A stretch of 64,000 bases of DNA from Isoetes taiwanensis (Eukaryota; Streptophyta; Lycopodiopsida; Isoetales; Isoetaceae). Each line of letters begins with the position of its first letter. The stretch's first letter is position 1. This document shows positions 23,596-34,872 of the stretch, piece after piece. The stretch spans positions 18,909,310-18,973,309 of the forward strand of contig JAJEKV010000004.1 in the NCBI GenBank assembly GCA_021234155.1, given 5' to 3'. The notes beneath the pieces were generated by a model. The model saw nothing but the letters and a program-made list of their open reading frames with translations. It had not been told where the DNA came from and searched no databases. The translations under genes were made by a program, and so were the position numbers.

Positions 23596-24498
23596 AAGTT
23601 CAGTAAAGGCAAACTCGTAAATAAAATTTCAACACATGGAATTTAGTCCCCTGACACAACAATGCCCTTACTGCACTATGCTAAAATCTAATTGAGAAGC
23701 TCAATCACATAGAAAGCCTTGACTACTCTGTAAAACTTCTTGTGACAACTTCTTCGCTACCATGTTATGCTCCATTCTCGATACTCATGAAAATGGTTGT
23801 ATGTGCTTGAGGTTCTCAGTAGCTCGCCATAGTTATGTGCCCCCCCCCCAAATGGCACATAACCTCTTGATCTACTGAATACTTCTATTTATTAAATCCA
23901 GGAACATGCCTTTAAGATTCAAGAGACTTGTATATACTTTTTCTCTCAATTTGCTCTAACAATAGCATTTTTTATCAGCCCTTCTCTAGCCCTTCCTAAC
24001 AACTTCTAAGTTGCATCACTAGAAAATACATAGCCATGTGAGAGCAGAGAAAGTTGCTAATGCTAAAGATTGTGAATAAGATTTACAAATGATTCCAACA
24101 AAGAATTGTAAGAAGTTGTAGCATGTTTGCCTTGTGCGCTTAGCAAATTAGCTCTACGTTTGATACTTAGACCTGCAAGATTATCACTCATTATCGAAGC
24201 CACAACCTTTTCAAACATTTAATTGTCTGCTATACGATTTGAAGCTTTTTTAGTCCCTAGACTAGCTATGAGACCTCTTCCTCCATTTTGCAATCCAGCA
24301 TTTGGTCAGACAAGTAGGGCAAGATCAGTAAAGGCACATGCATAAAAGAATCTTCAACATATGAAACCTAGCCTCCATGGCTCAACAATGCCCCTACTGC
24401 ACTATGCTGCAAAATTTGAAGCTGAGGAGCCCAACCACATACACACCATTGACTTCTCTAACATGGTTGCATATTAAATAGGAGTGTTGCAGCACTCC

Positions 24499-24638
24499 CA
24501 TTTGAAGATTCCCTTCTAAAAAACATATTCGCCATTCGAAATGGCTCTTTTCGGGGTGAAGTTCAAAACATTTGAAGATTCCCTTCTAAAAAACATATTC
24601 GCCATTCGAAATGGCTCTTTTCGGGGTGAAGTTCAAAA
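24499..24638. repeat. 70-bp perfect tandem duplication
   Basis: Two identical copies, 24499-24568 and 24569-24638, beginning catttgaagattcccttc. Each contains the near-palindrome gccattcgaaatggc. Confidence 0.9.
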
Positions 24639-24989
24639 GATCATGGTGATTACAATTTAATGTGCTATTTTAGCAGAAAATTATTTATATCATGGGGTCA
24701 ATATATCAACACCTTGAAATAGCATTTTTTAGGGGTTAAGTCCATAACTTCATGGTGATTAAGATCTAGTATATGCCATTTCAACTACATTTATTTTTTC
24801 TGGCACTGGATTACTGTGAACACACGACAAAAAGAGGTGAATTTGTAATAGATTACAATTTAAAGTACGAACATTAAACAACCAAGATGTGAAGGAAAAG
24901 TAAACATGAAATTTTGTGGTGCGAAGAATAAGTAAATAATCAGAGCATGCCAAATTATGTCTAGAGAACCATTTAGTCAGTGTTTTCAC

Positions 24990-25190
24990 ATTCTGTATTC
25001 CAGAATAGAATCGTCGGTTACCCTTATAGTCTTATGTTAGCTATTCTAGAATACAAACCAGGAGTCTTATGCTATTCCGGAATAGGATCTTGCATTCTTA
25101 TTTTATTCCGGAATACAAACCAGGTGTCTTATGCCTTTCCGGAATAGGATCTTGCATTGTTACTTTATTTTGGAATACAAACCAGGAGCA
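24990..25190. repeat. ~62-bp tandem repeats with palindromic boxes
   Basis: About three units, each holding TATTCCGGAATA-like palindromes, the phrase gaatacaaaccaggagtctt and ggatcttgcatt. The first unit is degenerate (tctagaat in place of ccggaat). The palindrome occurs twice per unit. Confidence 0.82.
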
Positions 25191-25695
25191 TCGATTCGAA
25201 TAATGTTTCAAAATATCCATATCAACATGAGATATTTACAAACGAAATTCAAGTCCTAAGATGGCTTGAATGAAAAATAAACTTTGTAAAAGCTTTCACA
25301 GGAATTGGGTAAGCTTGTTTCCATTTACAAAATAGGTGATAAGGACAAGCGAAATTCATGGTGATGCAGTAGAACAATTTAGCCATACTTAACATCCTCT
25401 ATGCGTGACATCTTTTTTGTCCTTTACCATATTGAATTTATAGTGAATGCATCCCAATCAAGTGTATGATTCCTAATGATGTGGTCACATTCGCCAGGTA
25501 AGACATGGGCCATACTTTGTGAATGGGCCAATGCAAAATGATAGTACTAGGGGTCACTATAGAACCTTAAGGCACTAGTTTATCCACCTAATGATGAAGA
25601 TGATGCATTTCATCTTGACCATTGTTTTACAACCTTATTGTTCCTTCACTGTATTGGATATTTTTTTGGCTTATAAAACGTTGAGCTTTCTAAGG

Positions 25696-25995
25696 ATGGT
25701 GAAGATACAACTTCTTGAACGCACTCAAGATGGACAGTGGAGCACTTGGCAAATAGATGTCCTCAGTGATATGCTGGCTGCAGCAACACGAGCTTGTGAT
25801 CCTCTCACAGCTTGGAGTGCAGCAGTTCGCCTTCTTAGATTCCATTACCCCCTTATCACTTCTTATTCACAGATTAGCCTGGCTAGTGCATTGGCAGCAT
25901 CTTCTGCTAGATTGCCCATTGGAACACGATGTCCTGATCCTGGGCTTCTTTTTATAAGATTTGGCTCTTACTCACTACATGGCCCTGCATTTTCA
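25696..25995 (+). pseudogene. TRS120: TRS120 (TRAPP II subunit) fragment
   Basis: A single open frame of about 100 codons reads QWSTWQIDVLSDMLAAATRA, CDPLTAWSAAVRLLRFHYPL, then ASALAASSARLPIGTRCPDP and an FIR..SYSLHG stretch. I recognise this as the central part of plant TRS120/TRAPPC9-type proteins, subunits of the TRAPP II tethering and GEF complex acting at the trans-Golgi and cell plate. The full protein is well over 1000 residues; no other exon was identified in the neighbourhood, and the frame runs into unrelated sequence after GPAF. It therefore appears to be an isolated duplicated exon, or one exon of a gene whose others are outside the window or too distant to recognise. Confidence 0.65.
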
Positions 25996-28849
25996 TTCAC
26001 TATTAAGGAGACGAATATGCTACTACATTTACGCCTATCCTTTTCTCTGTCCTTTTATTGTTTGCTGTAATTTGTCTTCTTGCATGTTCCTATCACATGG
26101 TTCACCTATCCACATTCTGCGTGTATATGCAAAGTCTCCTCAGGGAGAATAGCAAGAGACAGATAATGGCCTCAAATAACCTCCGCCTGTGAGATGTGGC
26201 TATCTTTGTACTCAGATAATGTCATGCTGACAATATATACAGAGCATGGCTATGGAGCCAAGGCTCTTCAGGTTTAGCATGAGGTGCATTTAGATAGATA
26301 AGTACACTCACTCCTTTTGGGGAATCTCCTTTTGGGGAATGAACATGCGGTCCCTCTAGAAGAATTATTAATATGATGTCTCAGTTGAATCTTCTCTTCA
26401 AGTTGTCTTAAAATATCAATGCAAAGAAAAACAAGTTTCAGTGGACTAGATTGCAAGCCACAATGCAATCAAGATTTGGAACCCCTTGCATTAGATTGCA
26501 AGCCACAATGTAACGTGACCATTGAGCTTCCCAAGTATCTTAAATGTTTTTGAACATGTATATTTTTACATCCCATCTTATTTCAACAATTCGACTATAA
26601 AACTATATTGCTAGCTACTTTATGTATGGTCTACATTCTTAATTATTTTGCAATCTAGTTTTAGATATATCTTGTTTATAGGGTGCTTTATGTTCAGTGC
26701 AACCTATTTGTTTGGATTGCATTCCATTGTTATTGGATCTCAATTCTTGACATTAAATTACTAGTAAAAATAAAAACAGTTAATGGCAATTCTTACTTGT
26801 GAACACAAAACAATAACAATGTACTAACAAATGAAATGGAAGCAAACAATGCATTCAAAAGATGCAGCAATGTATTTCAACTTCTCTAAACTAGATCAAA
26901 CATTATTCCAAAATTACTAATACTCAAATGTAAGGAAAATGTCTAATATTCTTTCTTTCTTAAGCACTGCATCCTATGCTAAATGACACAAAATCTTTGA
27001 AAACCTAACAAATTTGACCTTGTAAAGACCTAAGCCTAAAGGCAAACTTGGCCTGCAAAAACCTAAGCCTAGTTGAATAATAAACTTAAATGTCTTAACA
27101 ACTTTGACCTTACCAAAGCCTTCTGGTGCGCTTTTTGTTAGTTATTTCCTATTTGCAAGTATGATCAAACATGAGAGTCTTAAGTGAATGCTTGCATGAA
27201 CCTTATCAGCCAACCTATCAAACGATAACTCCGAGCGTACAAAGACATCCTTTCATGCTATTTTTATTATTTATGTTCTATTATCTCTATTATTTATGTT
27301 CTGTAACTGTCTTGCAGATAAAGTGTCCAAGCAAAATATCATTGGCAATAGGAATTCTCTTCAACAATTGAATGTGGGCAATTCAAAGTCTGCAGTTTCG
27401 CAAAAGAAGTCAAGAGTTCTTCTTATGTTGCAGCTGGACAGATGACACTTAACAAGACTCAGCAGATACCTAGCAATGTCATACCTGAAGTAAATGTCTA
27501 TATAATGCGTCATTTTATGAATGGTCTATACAATGCGTCATTTTATGACTATGACGAGTTAAGCAAGGCCTATCCAAAGAGAGCAAAAGCAATTGGGAGA
27601 TATTTTGGATCACTGTCGGGCGAATTCCAAGGTAGAGAAGGTTTGTTCCAGTTGAAACTAAGAATTTCCAGTTGAATTAGCGCTTTGCAGGAAAAATTCC
27701 GATAGATTTTTATGCATATTTGTATAAGAGTAATACAAATTTCCAATTGGGAAAAACATAACACAGTTTAAAAACTTTGCCCAACACAGTTTTGGATCTG
27801 TGATTCAAAGTAGCTTCTCCAATTGCGCATTCAACTTTAGGAGTCAGATATGAACCAGCTTGCTGGATTTATTTCAAAATGTTTGAAACGAAAAGTGAAA
27901 CATTGAGAATCTGAAACTTTGAAACTACTGAATGAACGAATATTGTGTAATAAAACTTTGAAACTCCTGAACGAACGAGAATTTGAAACTTTGAAACTGT
28001 TGTAATATTGCGGAGACTATGAATATTGTTCCCATTAAAGGGGAAACTTAAGTTTCCATGTCAGCCACGTCAACAAAAAAAATAATAATAGATTTTTGGC
28101 GTAGTAAAAGCGCACCCTAGGTAGAAAGCTAACTTAAACGAGCAAGAAATTTTATTAGAACAGAAAAGCAAGATGCTTCAAATACCGGCAATGCATACCA
28201 TGGTTCCCCATTATTCTTCATACCCAATTCCTAAAGACGGTGCTAGGATACTAACAACGAGAATCCAATGCATTCTAATCAATCTGGCAGAAAAAAGAGA
28301 TATAGACAATGGCAATGCCAAAAACCAAATAAATGGCAAACTTAAAACCAGAACATGGATCTACCATAGAGCATTCGAGAGATGTTTCACCATGGATTGA
28401 GCTAGTTGCCACAGTAAAGACTATAGCTCACCAATGATGCTAATTTTTTCTACCTAGAATTGACGAGAGGCTAAATCATGTAGTATCACTAGTCTCTGCT
28501 TTTTATTCCAGGAAAAAAAAGCACGAAAAAAAGGCCATCATACATCTTCAGCATCAACATAGCATAAAGCTCTGTCCCGAAAGATGGTATTTATAAGGGT
28601 TTAATCATCGGCCATTCAGATGCTAAGCAGAACGGAGAGAGAAAAAAAAAAGATTGACGCACCTTCATGATGGCTAACACCGGGGATGCAACACAGAGCA
28701 GAGCATGCACACTCTTAGGGCTCAGGCTGAAACAGCGAATTCACAGAGCCTGAAGATGTGCTTCAGAAAACAAAAGCATCAATTGTGTTACAAAAACCGG
28801 AAACCTTGGCCGGATCGAACGAACGGACTGCGACCCTGCGGATCTGCTC
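25996..28849. other. Intergenic, exon-like scraps only
   Basis: No complete gene. Short phrases are duplicated locally: ctccttttggggaat near 26310-26340, attgcaagccacaatg near 26450-26510, and atgcgtcattttatga near 27505-27550. The + strand segment 27500-27660 translates as a plausible exon (FYDYDELSKAYPKRAKAIGRYFG) that I do not recognise. Confidence 0.4.
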
Positions 28850-28865
28850 TTGCACAATGACCATA

Positions 28866-28912
28866 TACAGCCAAACCCTAATCCGCACCCAAACCCTAAC
28901 TTGGAACCCTAT
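28866..28912. promoter_or_regulatory. Telo-box-like motifs
   Basis: Two copies of AAACCCTAA-type sequence (ccaaaccctaatcc and ccaaaccctaactt) followed by aaccctat. In plants such telo-boxes are typical of promoters of translation and cycling genes. A downstream gene was not identified, so the role is open. Confidence 0.4.
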
Positions 28913-29214
28913 TTTGTTGGATGGCTGATAAGGGTTGCCCTTAATTTCTTATCTTTATTCTTTGCATACATATACATACAAAGAATTTCTTATATGTGGT
29001 TTATTATCATTTGGGGTGTATTATCATTTGGGGTGTCTAAAATTTTTTTGGGACCATTGGACGCTGGCATATGTCACAGCATATGCCATGGGGCGAATTT
29101 GCAGCCCTCAAATGCAAGTCAAGATGGGGTCAAAACCCCCATCTTTGACTTACCCCTAACATTCCACGAAACCATTGAATAAATATAATATTTGAAAATT
29201 AGCAGCCTGACCAA

Positions 29215-29290
29215 ACAAGTAGAGCCTGGGGAATCGAACCCCAGATATCCAATGCCCATGCCTTACCTGGCAGAAAATGAGCCCCAAATG
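29215..29290 (-). other. tRNA-like / SINE candidate (pol III B box)
   Basis: On the minus strand CTGGGGTTCGATTCCCCAG forms a perfect T-arm and contains the pol III B box GGTTCGATTCC. Upstream, TGCCAGGTAAGG could be a poor A box. A cloverleaf with anticodon and acceptor stem could not be built, so this is either a tRNA relic or the head of a tRNA-derived SINE. Confidence 0.4.
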
Positions 29291-31010
29291 AGAAAATGAG
29301 CGTAACACTTGCTCAAGAAGCGCCCAAATCCTCGCAAAAAAACTTTTGAATCGGGTTGGTTTCCCTAAGAGCTCCATGGAGACAAATAGTGATGCAAAGG
29401 CAGAAACAGACCCAAGAAGCAAAGCTTCTGAGACAAGCTGCGAAGCTTCTGAAGGAAAACGATGGGAAAAGATTTGTTCAAAAACCTCAAGATTTGTTCA
29501 AAAATGTAACCAGCAAGACCTGCGGGGAGAGCAAGACCTGCGAAACCCTAAAGCTCCATGCATCAGCCTGCGTCAGCCGCTCCATGCATCAGCGACTTCT
29601 GGACCCAAATCTATGCTTCTGCAACCCTCGGCTGCCAAATCTATGCCTTTGCGCATGCATGTAGAAACCAAAATATGGATAAAGACGGCCATGTTCTTGG
29701 AGATCTTGCCGGAAACACCCGATGGACGCTGCTATTACTAGTCTGCTTCTTGTGGGAACGCTGTAGCAAACAAAATAGACTAAAAGCAAGCAACAAAAAA
29801 AGAAAAACGACCCGCCATAGCTGCCACAGTTCCTATAGAAGCGCCATAGCCGCCATAACCGCCTGCTGCATCGACATCCTTTGAGCCTAAACGCCACAGA
29901 AATAAAACCCCAGATTCGATTCTTCTATTTCGAATCCACAGCGCCACCGTCAGCATTTACGGTATTCTTATACGAATACCGTCCAAAACATTTAACAATC
30001 TTAGGTTATAAAGATACGGTTTGTGAGCGGGCAAACATTATGCATGCTTACACCACATAGAAGAGATTGTTTGAAATATCTCCCCCATCCTTGAATGCTT
30101 GGCTCTTTCTTGAAACCGCCATTTTTATCTTCTTTCCTTTGATGAATATAGGAGACATTAGGTTTTGCCATGCTTTTCTCAAACGTAAAGTTTCTTTAGG
30201 TGTCATTCTGCTCCCATATTGAATATTGAGCTGACATGTGGCATTTGTTCTAAATGGGAAAGTTGTCTAAGTTCTACCATTTACTCAATTATTTTTGCAC
30301 TGTACTTTCTGAACTTTTAGAATGAATAGTAAAAACATTAGAATGAACAGTAAATAAAGTAGAATGAATAGTAAAAAAAATACAGAAAGTCTAGTAAAAT
30401 CAAAGGCTTTGTGTTCAAAATCAAGAGTTACAAATGATCCTTCAGATCAGTTACAATCAGTGGACCAGTTAAAACACAAAAAGACAGATCTTCATGGTCT
30501 TCATCTTGCAGATTAGTTTGGTCATATAATCCCAAATCTTGAGTGATGTTCATAACAAAAGAAGGTCTTTCAGAACTACTTTGGGATGGGACAGAGGAAA
30601 GCTCGGCCATCACAGGCTGATAGACCAAAAACTCGGCAAATAAACCATAAGAAAACAAAAACAAGAACATCAAAAAGCCAAATTGTCGAAACTTTACAAC
30701 CTCATCAACTTTGTCGACTCCAACAGCTTCCAAAACCTGAAGAACAAAATGTTAGACACTAAAGAAACAGTATAAAACAAAATAATCGAACAAACAAGTT
30801 AATGCCTGCTGCATGTTGGAAAAACTCGTCAATTTCTCGATAAAATCTCACAATACTTCGTCAAAACTCGGCAGAAGTCTTCACAACTCGCATGTCTTCA
30901 AAACTCGACAAAACTCTTCAGGACAGCAGATTTTTGACAAAGCTTGTAAGAAACTCAGCAAAACCTCGAAGTAACTCAATAAACTTCCAAAACCTCACAA
31001 CTTTGCAAGA

Positions 31011-31220
31011 ACTCGGCAAATCTAAGGCGCTACACCATAAACTTAGGTGCCATAACAAAAAATGAGCTAAGAACAAGAAATGAGACCAACAACATAGCAA
31101 AAAGATGATGCGCCATGGTCAGAGTCCGGAAAACTAAGGGAAACTTCGAAAAACTTCCAAAAGAACTAAGCAAATCTGTGGCGCTACACTATAAACTAAG
31201 GCGCCATAACCAAATACGAC
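31011..31220. repeat. Degenerate duplicated motif with ggcgctacac
   Basis: Segments at about 31011-31070 and 31161-31220 share gcaaatct, ggcgctacac-ataaact and aggcgccataac. The surrounding 30830-31200 is rich in aactcggcaaa-like phrases. Function unknown; it looks like a decayed tandem repeat. Confidence 0.55.
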
Positions 31221-31569
31221 CTAAAGATCAGTAAAAGACACCAGTGCCATAAACAAGATTACGTAATAAACGGGAGCAAATCATCGAAACGAGAGCAAAA
31301 AGAATATTCCTTAAAGATTCCCTTATTTTTTTACAAAAAGGGGGTAAAATGTGGTTATTAAAAAAAAAGGTGCATGATATTATATTTTGATCCCCCCCCC
31401 TCCCCCCCTTAATGACTAATTTTTTTATGCAACGATAGAAATGATTTTTTTAAAGTGACACTTTTCCTTGCAAATAGAATTTTCTTCAAGTATGTTTTCA
31501 GAGAAAACCACCAATTTAAGAGGGTATACTTCATATTCACATGCAAAATTTACAGTCTTTTTCTAAGAC

Positions 31570-32142
31570 TCAGTTATGTACAAAAGTGTGAGGAGTGATA
31601 AGGGAGGGATCCAGCATGTCATCATGTTTATTTATGCTATCCTCATCACCTTCATTTTTTTCACTATCACTCGAGGAAGTGCTGGAGTTCTCTTCCTCAC
31701 CACTATCAACAGATGGCGAAGCATTGCCACCACCACTCCCTTCTTCATCCTCTTCCTCGTAATTACAAGTCTTTTTAAGCAAATTGATAGTCCTCTGGTG
31801 TAGACGATTGTCAGATTTCAATTTGAAATCATAGCACAATATAGTCACGTCACTTAGGTTCAGCTCATCCCTACAACCCACTTTCTTGGACTTTCTCCCT
31901 TTTCCTTGGCTTCTGATTTCTAACTCATATCTACCTTCAAAAGCATTTTCTGAGCTTGTTGCAAGCCAATGAATCTTAAGTTTAGTGACTAAGCCTTCCT
32001 CCTTGACTGTATCAAGTACTTTTGCTATCCAGAAAGGTCGACCTTTGTCATCCTCCTCAGTTGGAAGAGCAATCAGCATACCTTTGGCAATTTCTGTGAT
32101 ATTACCTTGAGGCTCATTCCTGCATCTTGGTCCGAGGTACAT
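31570..32142 (-). CDS. Acidic-tailed ORF of 190 codons, probable TE gene fragment
   Basis: An open frame without stops. The N-terminal half has GMLIALPTEEDDKGRPFWIA and KVLDTVKEEGLVTKLKIHWL, resembling a small beta-barrel reader-like fold. The middle has DELNLSDVTILCYDFKL, and the last third is very acidic (EEEDEEGS, SDSEKNEGDEDS). I have seen FWIAKV/IHW modules at the C-termini of multi-copy uncharacterised proteins in plants and animals, but give no name. Its first codons abut the left end of the Penelope-like element (32147), so it may have been cut by that insertion. Whether it is a gene or a remnant is undecided. Confidence 0.45.
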   Translation of the reverse strand: MYLGPRCRNEPQGNITEIAKGMLIALPTEEDDKGRPFWIAKVLDTVKEEGLVTKLKIHWLATSSENAFEGRYELEIRSQGKGRKSKKVGCRDELNLSDVTILCYDFKLKSDNRLHQRTINLLKKTCNYEEEDEEGSGGGNASPSVDSGEEENSSTSSSDSEKNEGDEDSINKHDDMLDPSLITPHTFVHN

Positions 32143-32146
32143 GACT

Positions 32147-34750
32147 CACCATACCAAGATGAGAACATAAGTCTTCATAAATGATCATGGGCTCATTTAC
32201 ACTATATTCTCTCACCTATTTTACGTTGCTTCTTGAAATTCATGTAAATAGGTACGTTTTGTCTATCTATTCATATGGACGTCTTCACTATACCAGGCTG
32301 AGAACATTAGTCTTCATAAATGATCATGGGCTCATTTACATATATGTTTTTTTTTTTAAAATAAGGTATGTCCATTAACTCAGAATAACGTCTTCATTGT
32401 ATTATTCTGTGGGCATAGGTTTTGGGCAAATTAAGACCTAGAACATATTCTTAGTTCTGATACTTAGAATAATGTCTTCAGTATATTAATCTGAGGACAT
32501 TGGTTCTAAGCAAATTATCATTTACCCGATTTTAATTTACATGGCTTTAATGGTCACTAATTTTTCATTTTTCCTTTTTACTAACCTTTCCATAAGTATT
32601 CATTTTCCACTAAACTTAGGGTTAGAAAAATGCTGGCGGATGTGGCATGAACGGGCAGTGGGAAAATCCTCAAGGCCGGATCTGCAAATCATGTTCAGGT
32701 ATTGCCGCTTTTGCTATCACGGCTATGCATGGCTCTGCTGGACTAGTTCTTGGTTTACACCAAATAGTCATGACGGTAGTAAGTACTACCAGACCTACAT
32801 ACTAATAATCGACCAATCGGTTTCTTTTTACCATGATCTTTTCTTCTTGGCTTCCATCTTTGATCCGCAGCCAAGTTTGGCCGCCGCCCTTGTATGGGCA
32901 GTAAAGAAGGGCGATTTGAATTTCGCCACCAGGAAAAGGATTCAGGAGGAGAAAATGAAGAATGCAAAAAGGAAAAAGGTATATGAGTTCCATAATTCGG
33001 TGGTGAGCCCCAATCCCAGTAAGCTGGCAAACACCAACAGGGATATTGGCAACACAGCTACTCCTGCACATAAGATTGGTTTCCAGACCTATGCACGTTC
33101 TTGTACATGATTCGGTCAAATTGCTCCACCCGCCGCCACAAATCTACAACCCTCTTTGTGGGGATTATGGCAAACAATCCAAAGAATCTTGCCCCACGTT
33201 ATTCAAGCTTCTAATCATTTGAACAAGGAGGATTATGTTGCCAATACCACTCAACAAACTCAGGTTTAGTATTTGGTTTTCAGTTTTCTTGCATCCACCT
33301 TGTGTAAACACCATTGATCTTTACTCCAGGTGTACAGATCTAGCTACCTTCCTTACAAATCTAGTTTTATTACTGAAAGAGCCTGTCATAAATAGGTTTA
33401 TGGATTGTTAATTTATGCTTTGTCTTTGATTATCCTCTTCTTTGGGAATGTCATATCCTCTTATATATTATTAAAAGTTTTTTTCATAATCCTTTTTAGG
33501 AATGTCATATCTAAGTATATGATATTAGGCTTAGGTTTCCAGCCCCTATGCCCGATTCATGTTTGGATCTTGTTAACTTCTTTACTCACAAGTATAGTCT
33601 ATTTGTTAAATAAGCCCTATCATATAGGATTGTTAGCCTCGATGGGCTATATTCTATACTTTGAGCTGGATTATATTTTATGTTTGTTAAATCAACTATG
33701 TAATGTCTTAACCATAATGTTTTAACCAATGAATTATTAAGCATAGTTTTGGAGTTTTTTTTTGAATTCTATTGTTTTTTGACCCTCATCGCTTTGTACA
33801 TCAAGCGAGTGAAGGGGATGACCTAAGAGATCCCGACACACACTACCCATTTCATGACGACCATACTAATGCTCGTTTTTGATTTGTTGGGTGCAGGTAT
33901 CAGGATCTCTTACTCTTTGCATTGATGTTCCTAGGAATCTACTTCTGGAGCTTTTTTTTGCATAGTTTGAGTTGTAAGTTTTTAGGATACTACTGATACA
34001 TTGTAAGTATCCAAATGCAACTTGTGATTTTTTCAAATATCTGTCTCTTTATGGGATAAATGATTTCTGTTCTTAGTGGTAATAACTTTCACAACACTAT
34101 ACTCTGCTGATTTTGGCTTTAAGCAGCTATATTGAACAAACTTCATGTTCTCTATTAATCTGAATTATCTTTTTCTATGGGTTTATATGTAAGATGTCTC
34201 ATTAATTAATTTGTATTTTCTTCTTCAAGATCTGTCTATATGGGCACTCATTCTTGGCTGGCATTTTCTTTATTGTCTGATTGAGAATGTATCTTTTACT
34301 TCTATTGCTTTTACCATCTATACTATCTGATTAAATGTCCCAATGGTTCTTTATATTGAGAGTTTATCTTTGTTTCCTTTTCCTACATCTACTTTATCTT
34401 AACAATTGGTCTCAATGGTACTATCTATGTTTAATTCCATTATCTTTTTCACTTTGAACTGGATTTTTCTCATGTTACTTCCATCTACTTTATCAGATTT
34501 TTGGTCTCAAATGTACACTCTATGGTTTGTTCCTATTTCTTATATTTAATTGACTGGTCACATATACCTTATATTTTCATTTTACAAATTATTATGTGTT
34601 TTAGATCATGGCTTCATATCTTTAATTTTTTATTAACCTACCTTGGCTTAGGATTATTTACACCGATAATTTCTAAGGCCGCTAATTGATACTTATTTTT
34701 CTATTATGAATTCTAAGTATAATAGTCTAGTCTTTTGACATGACTAAAGG
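32147..34750 (+). repeat. Left pseudo-LTR
   Basis: Matches 38971-42637 apart from the insertion there. It begins with two imperfect copies of a segment containing gataaagtctt-like and gatcatgggctcatttaca text (about 32147-32340). It then has TTAGGGTTAG just before an ATG (about 32616), a spliced ORF1 segment (about 32875-33268), and a long T-rich intron up to 34872. Confidence 0.85.
32541..33270 (+). pseudogene. PLE 5' exon, left copy (broken)
   Basis: Basic protein segment KKGDLNFATRKRIQEEKMKN followed by KRKKVYEFHNSVVSPNPSKL and HKIGFQ, ending TQQTQ before a GT donor at about 33270. Compared with the intact copy at 39502-40107, this one has a stop and frameshift after HKIGFQ (about 33090-33180). 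The strongly basic character suggests nucleic-acid binding. A possible intron (gt near 32700, ag at about 32870) may precede it. Confidence 0.6.
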
Positions 34751-34872
34751 TTTTTTATTCTGTTCTCAGTTTTCAAGTTTTACTTGAGACCAAGGTTTGG
34801 TTAATTGTTGGTGTTTTCTTTCTATATACTTAATCGAAATTCTCTTTTTAACCTATGTTTTTTTTATTATTT

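Larger units (their letters stand above)
12690..24460. repeat. Tandem array of ~0.7-kb unit, split by nested transposons
   Basis: The unit has two halves. Half A begins tctaacaatagcattt and ends near the phrase acaagtagg-caag; half B begins tcagtaaaggca and ends near the ctttctctcaa phrase. Copies read: B end (12699-12760), A (12826-13130), B (13131-13500), A (16384-16775), B (23600-23950), A (23955-24318), partial B (24319-24460). Between the pieces sit a LINE/copia insertion (about 13500-16383) and a TIR transposon (16776-23595). Removing those and one AAGT duplication gives back a continuous array. The unit codes for nothing recognisable. Confidence 0.8.
24461..25695. other. Intergenic with two tandem repeats; no gene seen
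   Basis: Right of the tandem array. Apart from the repeats at 24499-24638 and 24990-25190, only AT-rich sequence without a recognisable gene was seen. Confidence 0.45.
28913..31569. other. Intergenic with pol-III-like box and simple repeats
   Basis: No gene was recognised. It contains the tRNA-like segment at 29215-29290, a triple short repeat of agaatgaatagtaaa at about 30318-30377, the aactcg-rich stretch at 30830-31220, and a C-run at about 31391-31410. ORFs at 29346-29897 on both strands and at 30428-30733 (-) lack any recognised domain. Confidence 0.4.

Noticed and set aside
28866-28912. Interstitial telomere tract
   Set aside because: Only two or three dispersed AAACCCTAA-type motifs, not a continuous repeat array; telo-box is the simpler reading.
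33405-34689. Hydrophobic ORFs (membrane proteins) at 33405-33725 and 34501-34689
   Set aside because: They lie in a T-rich intron of the PLE; the hydrophobicity is a product of T-rich codons and the frames differ in the other repeat copy.
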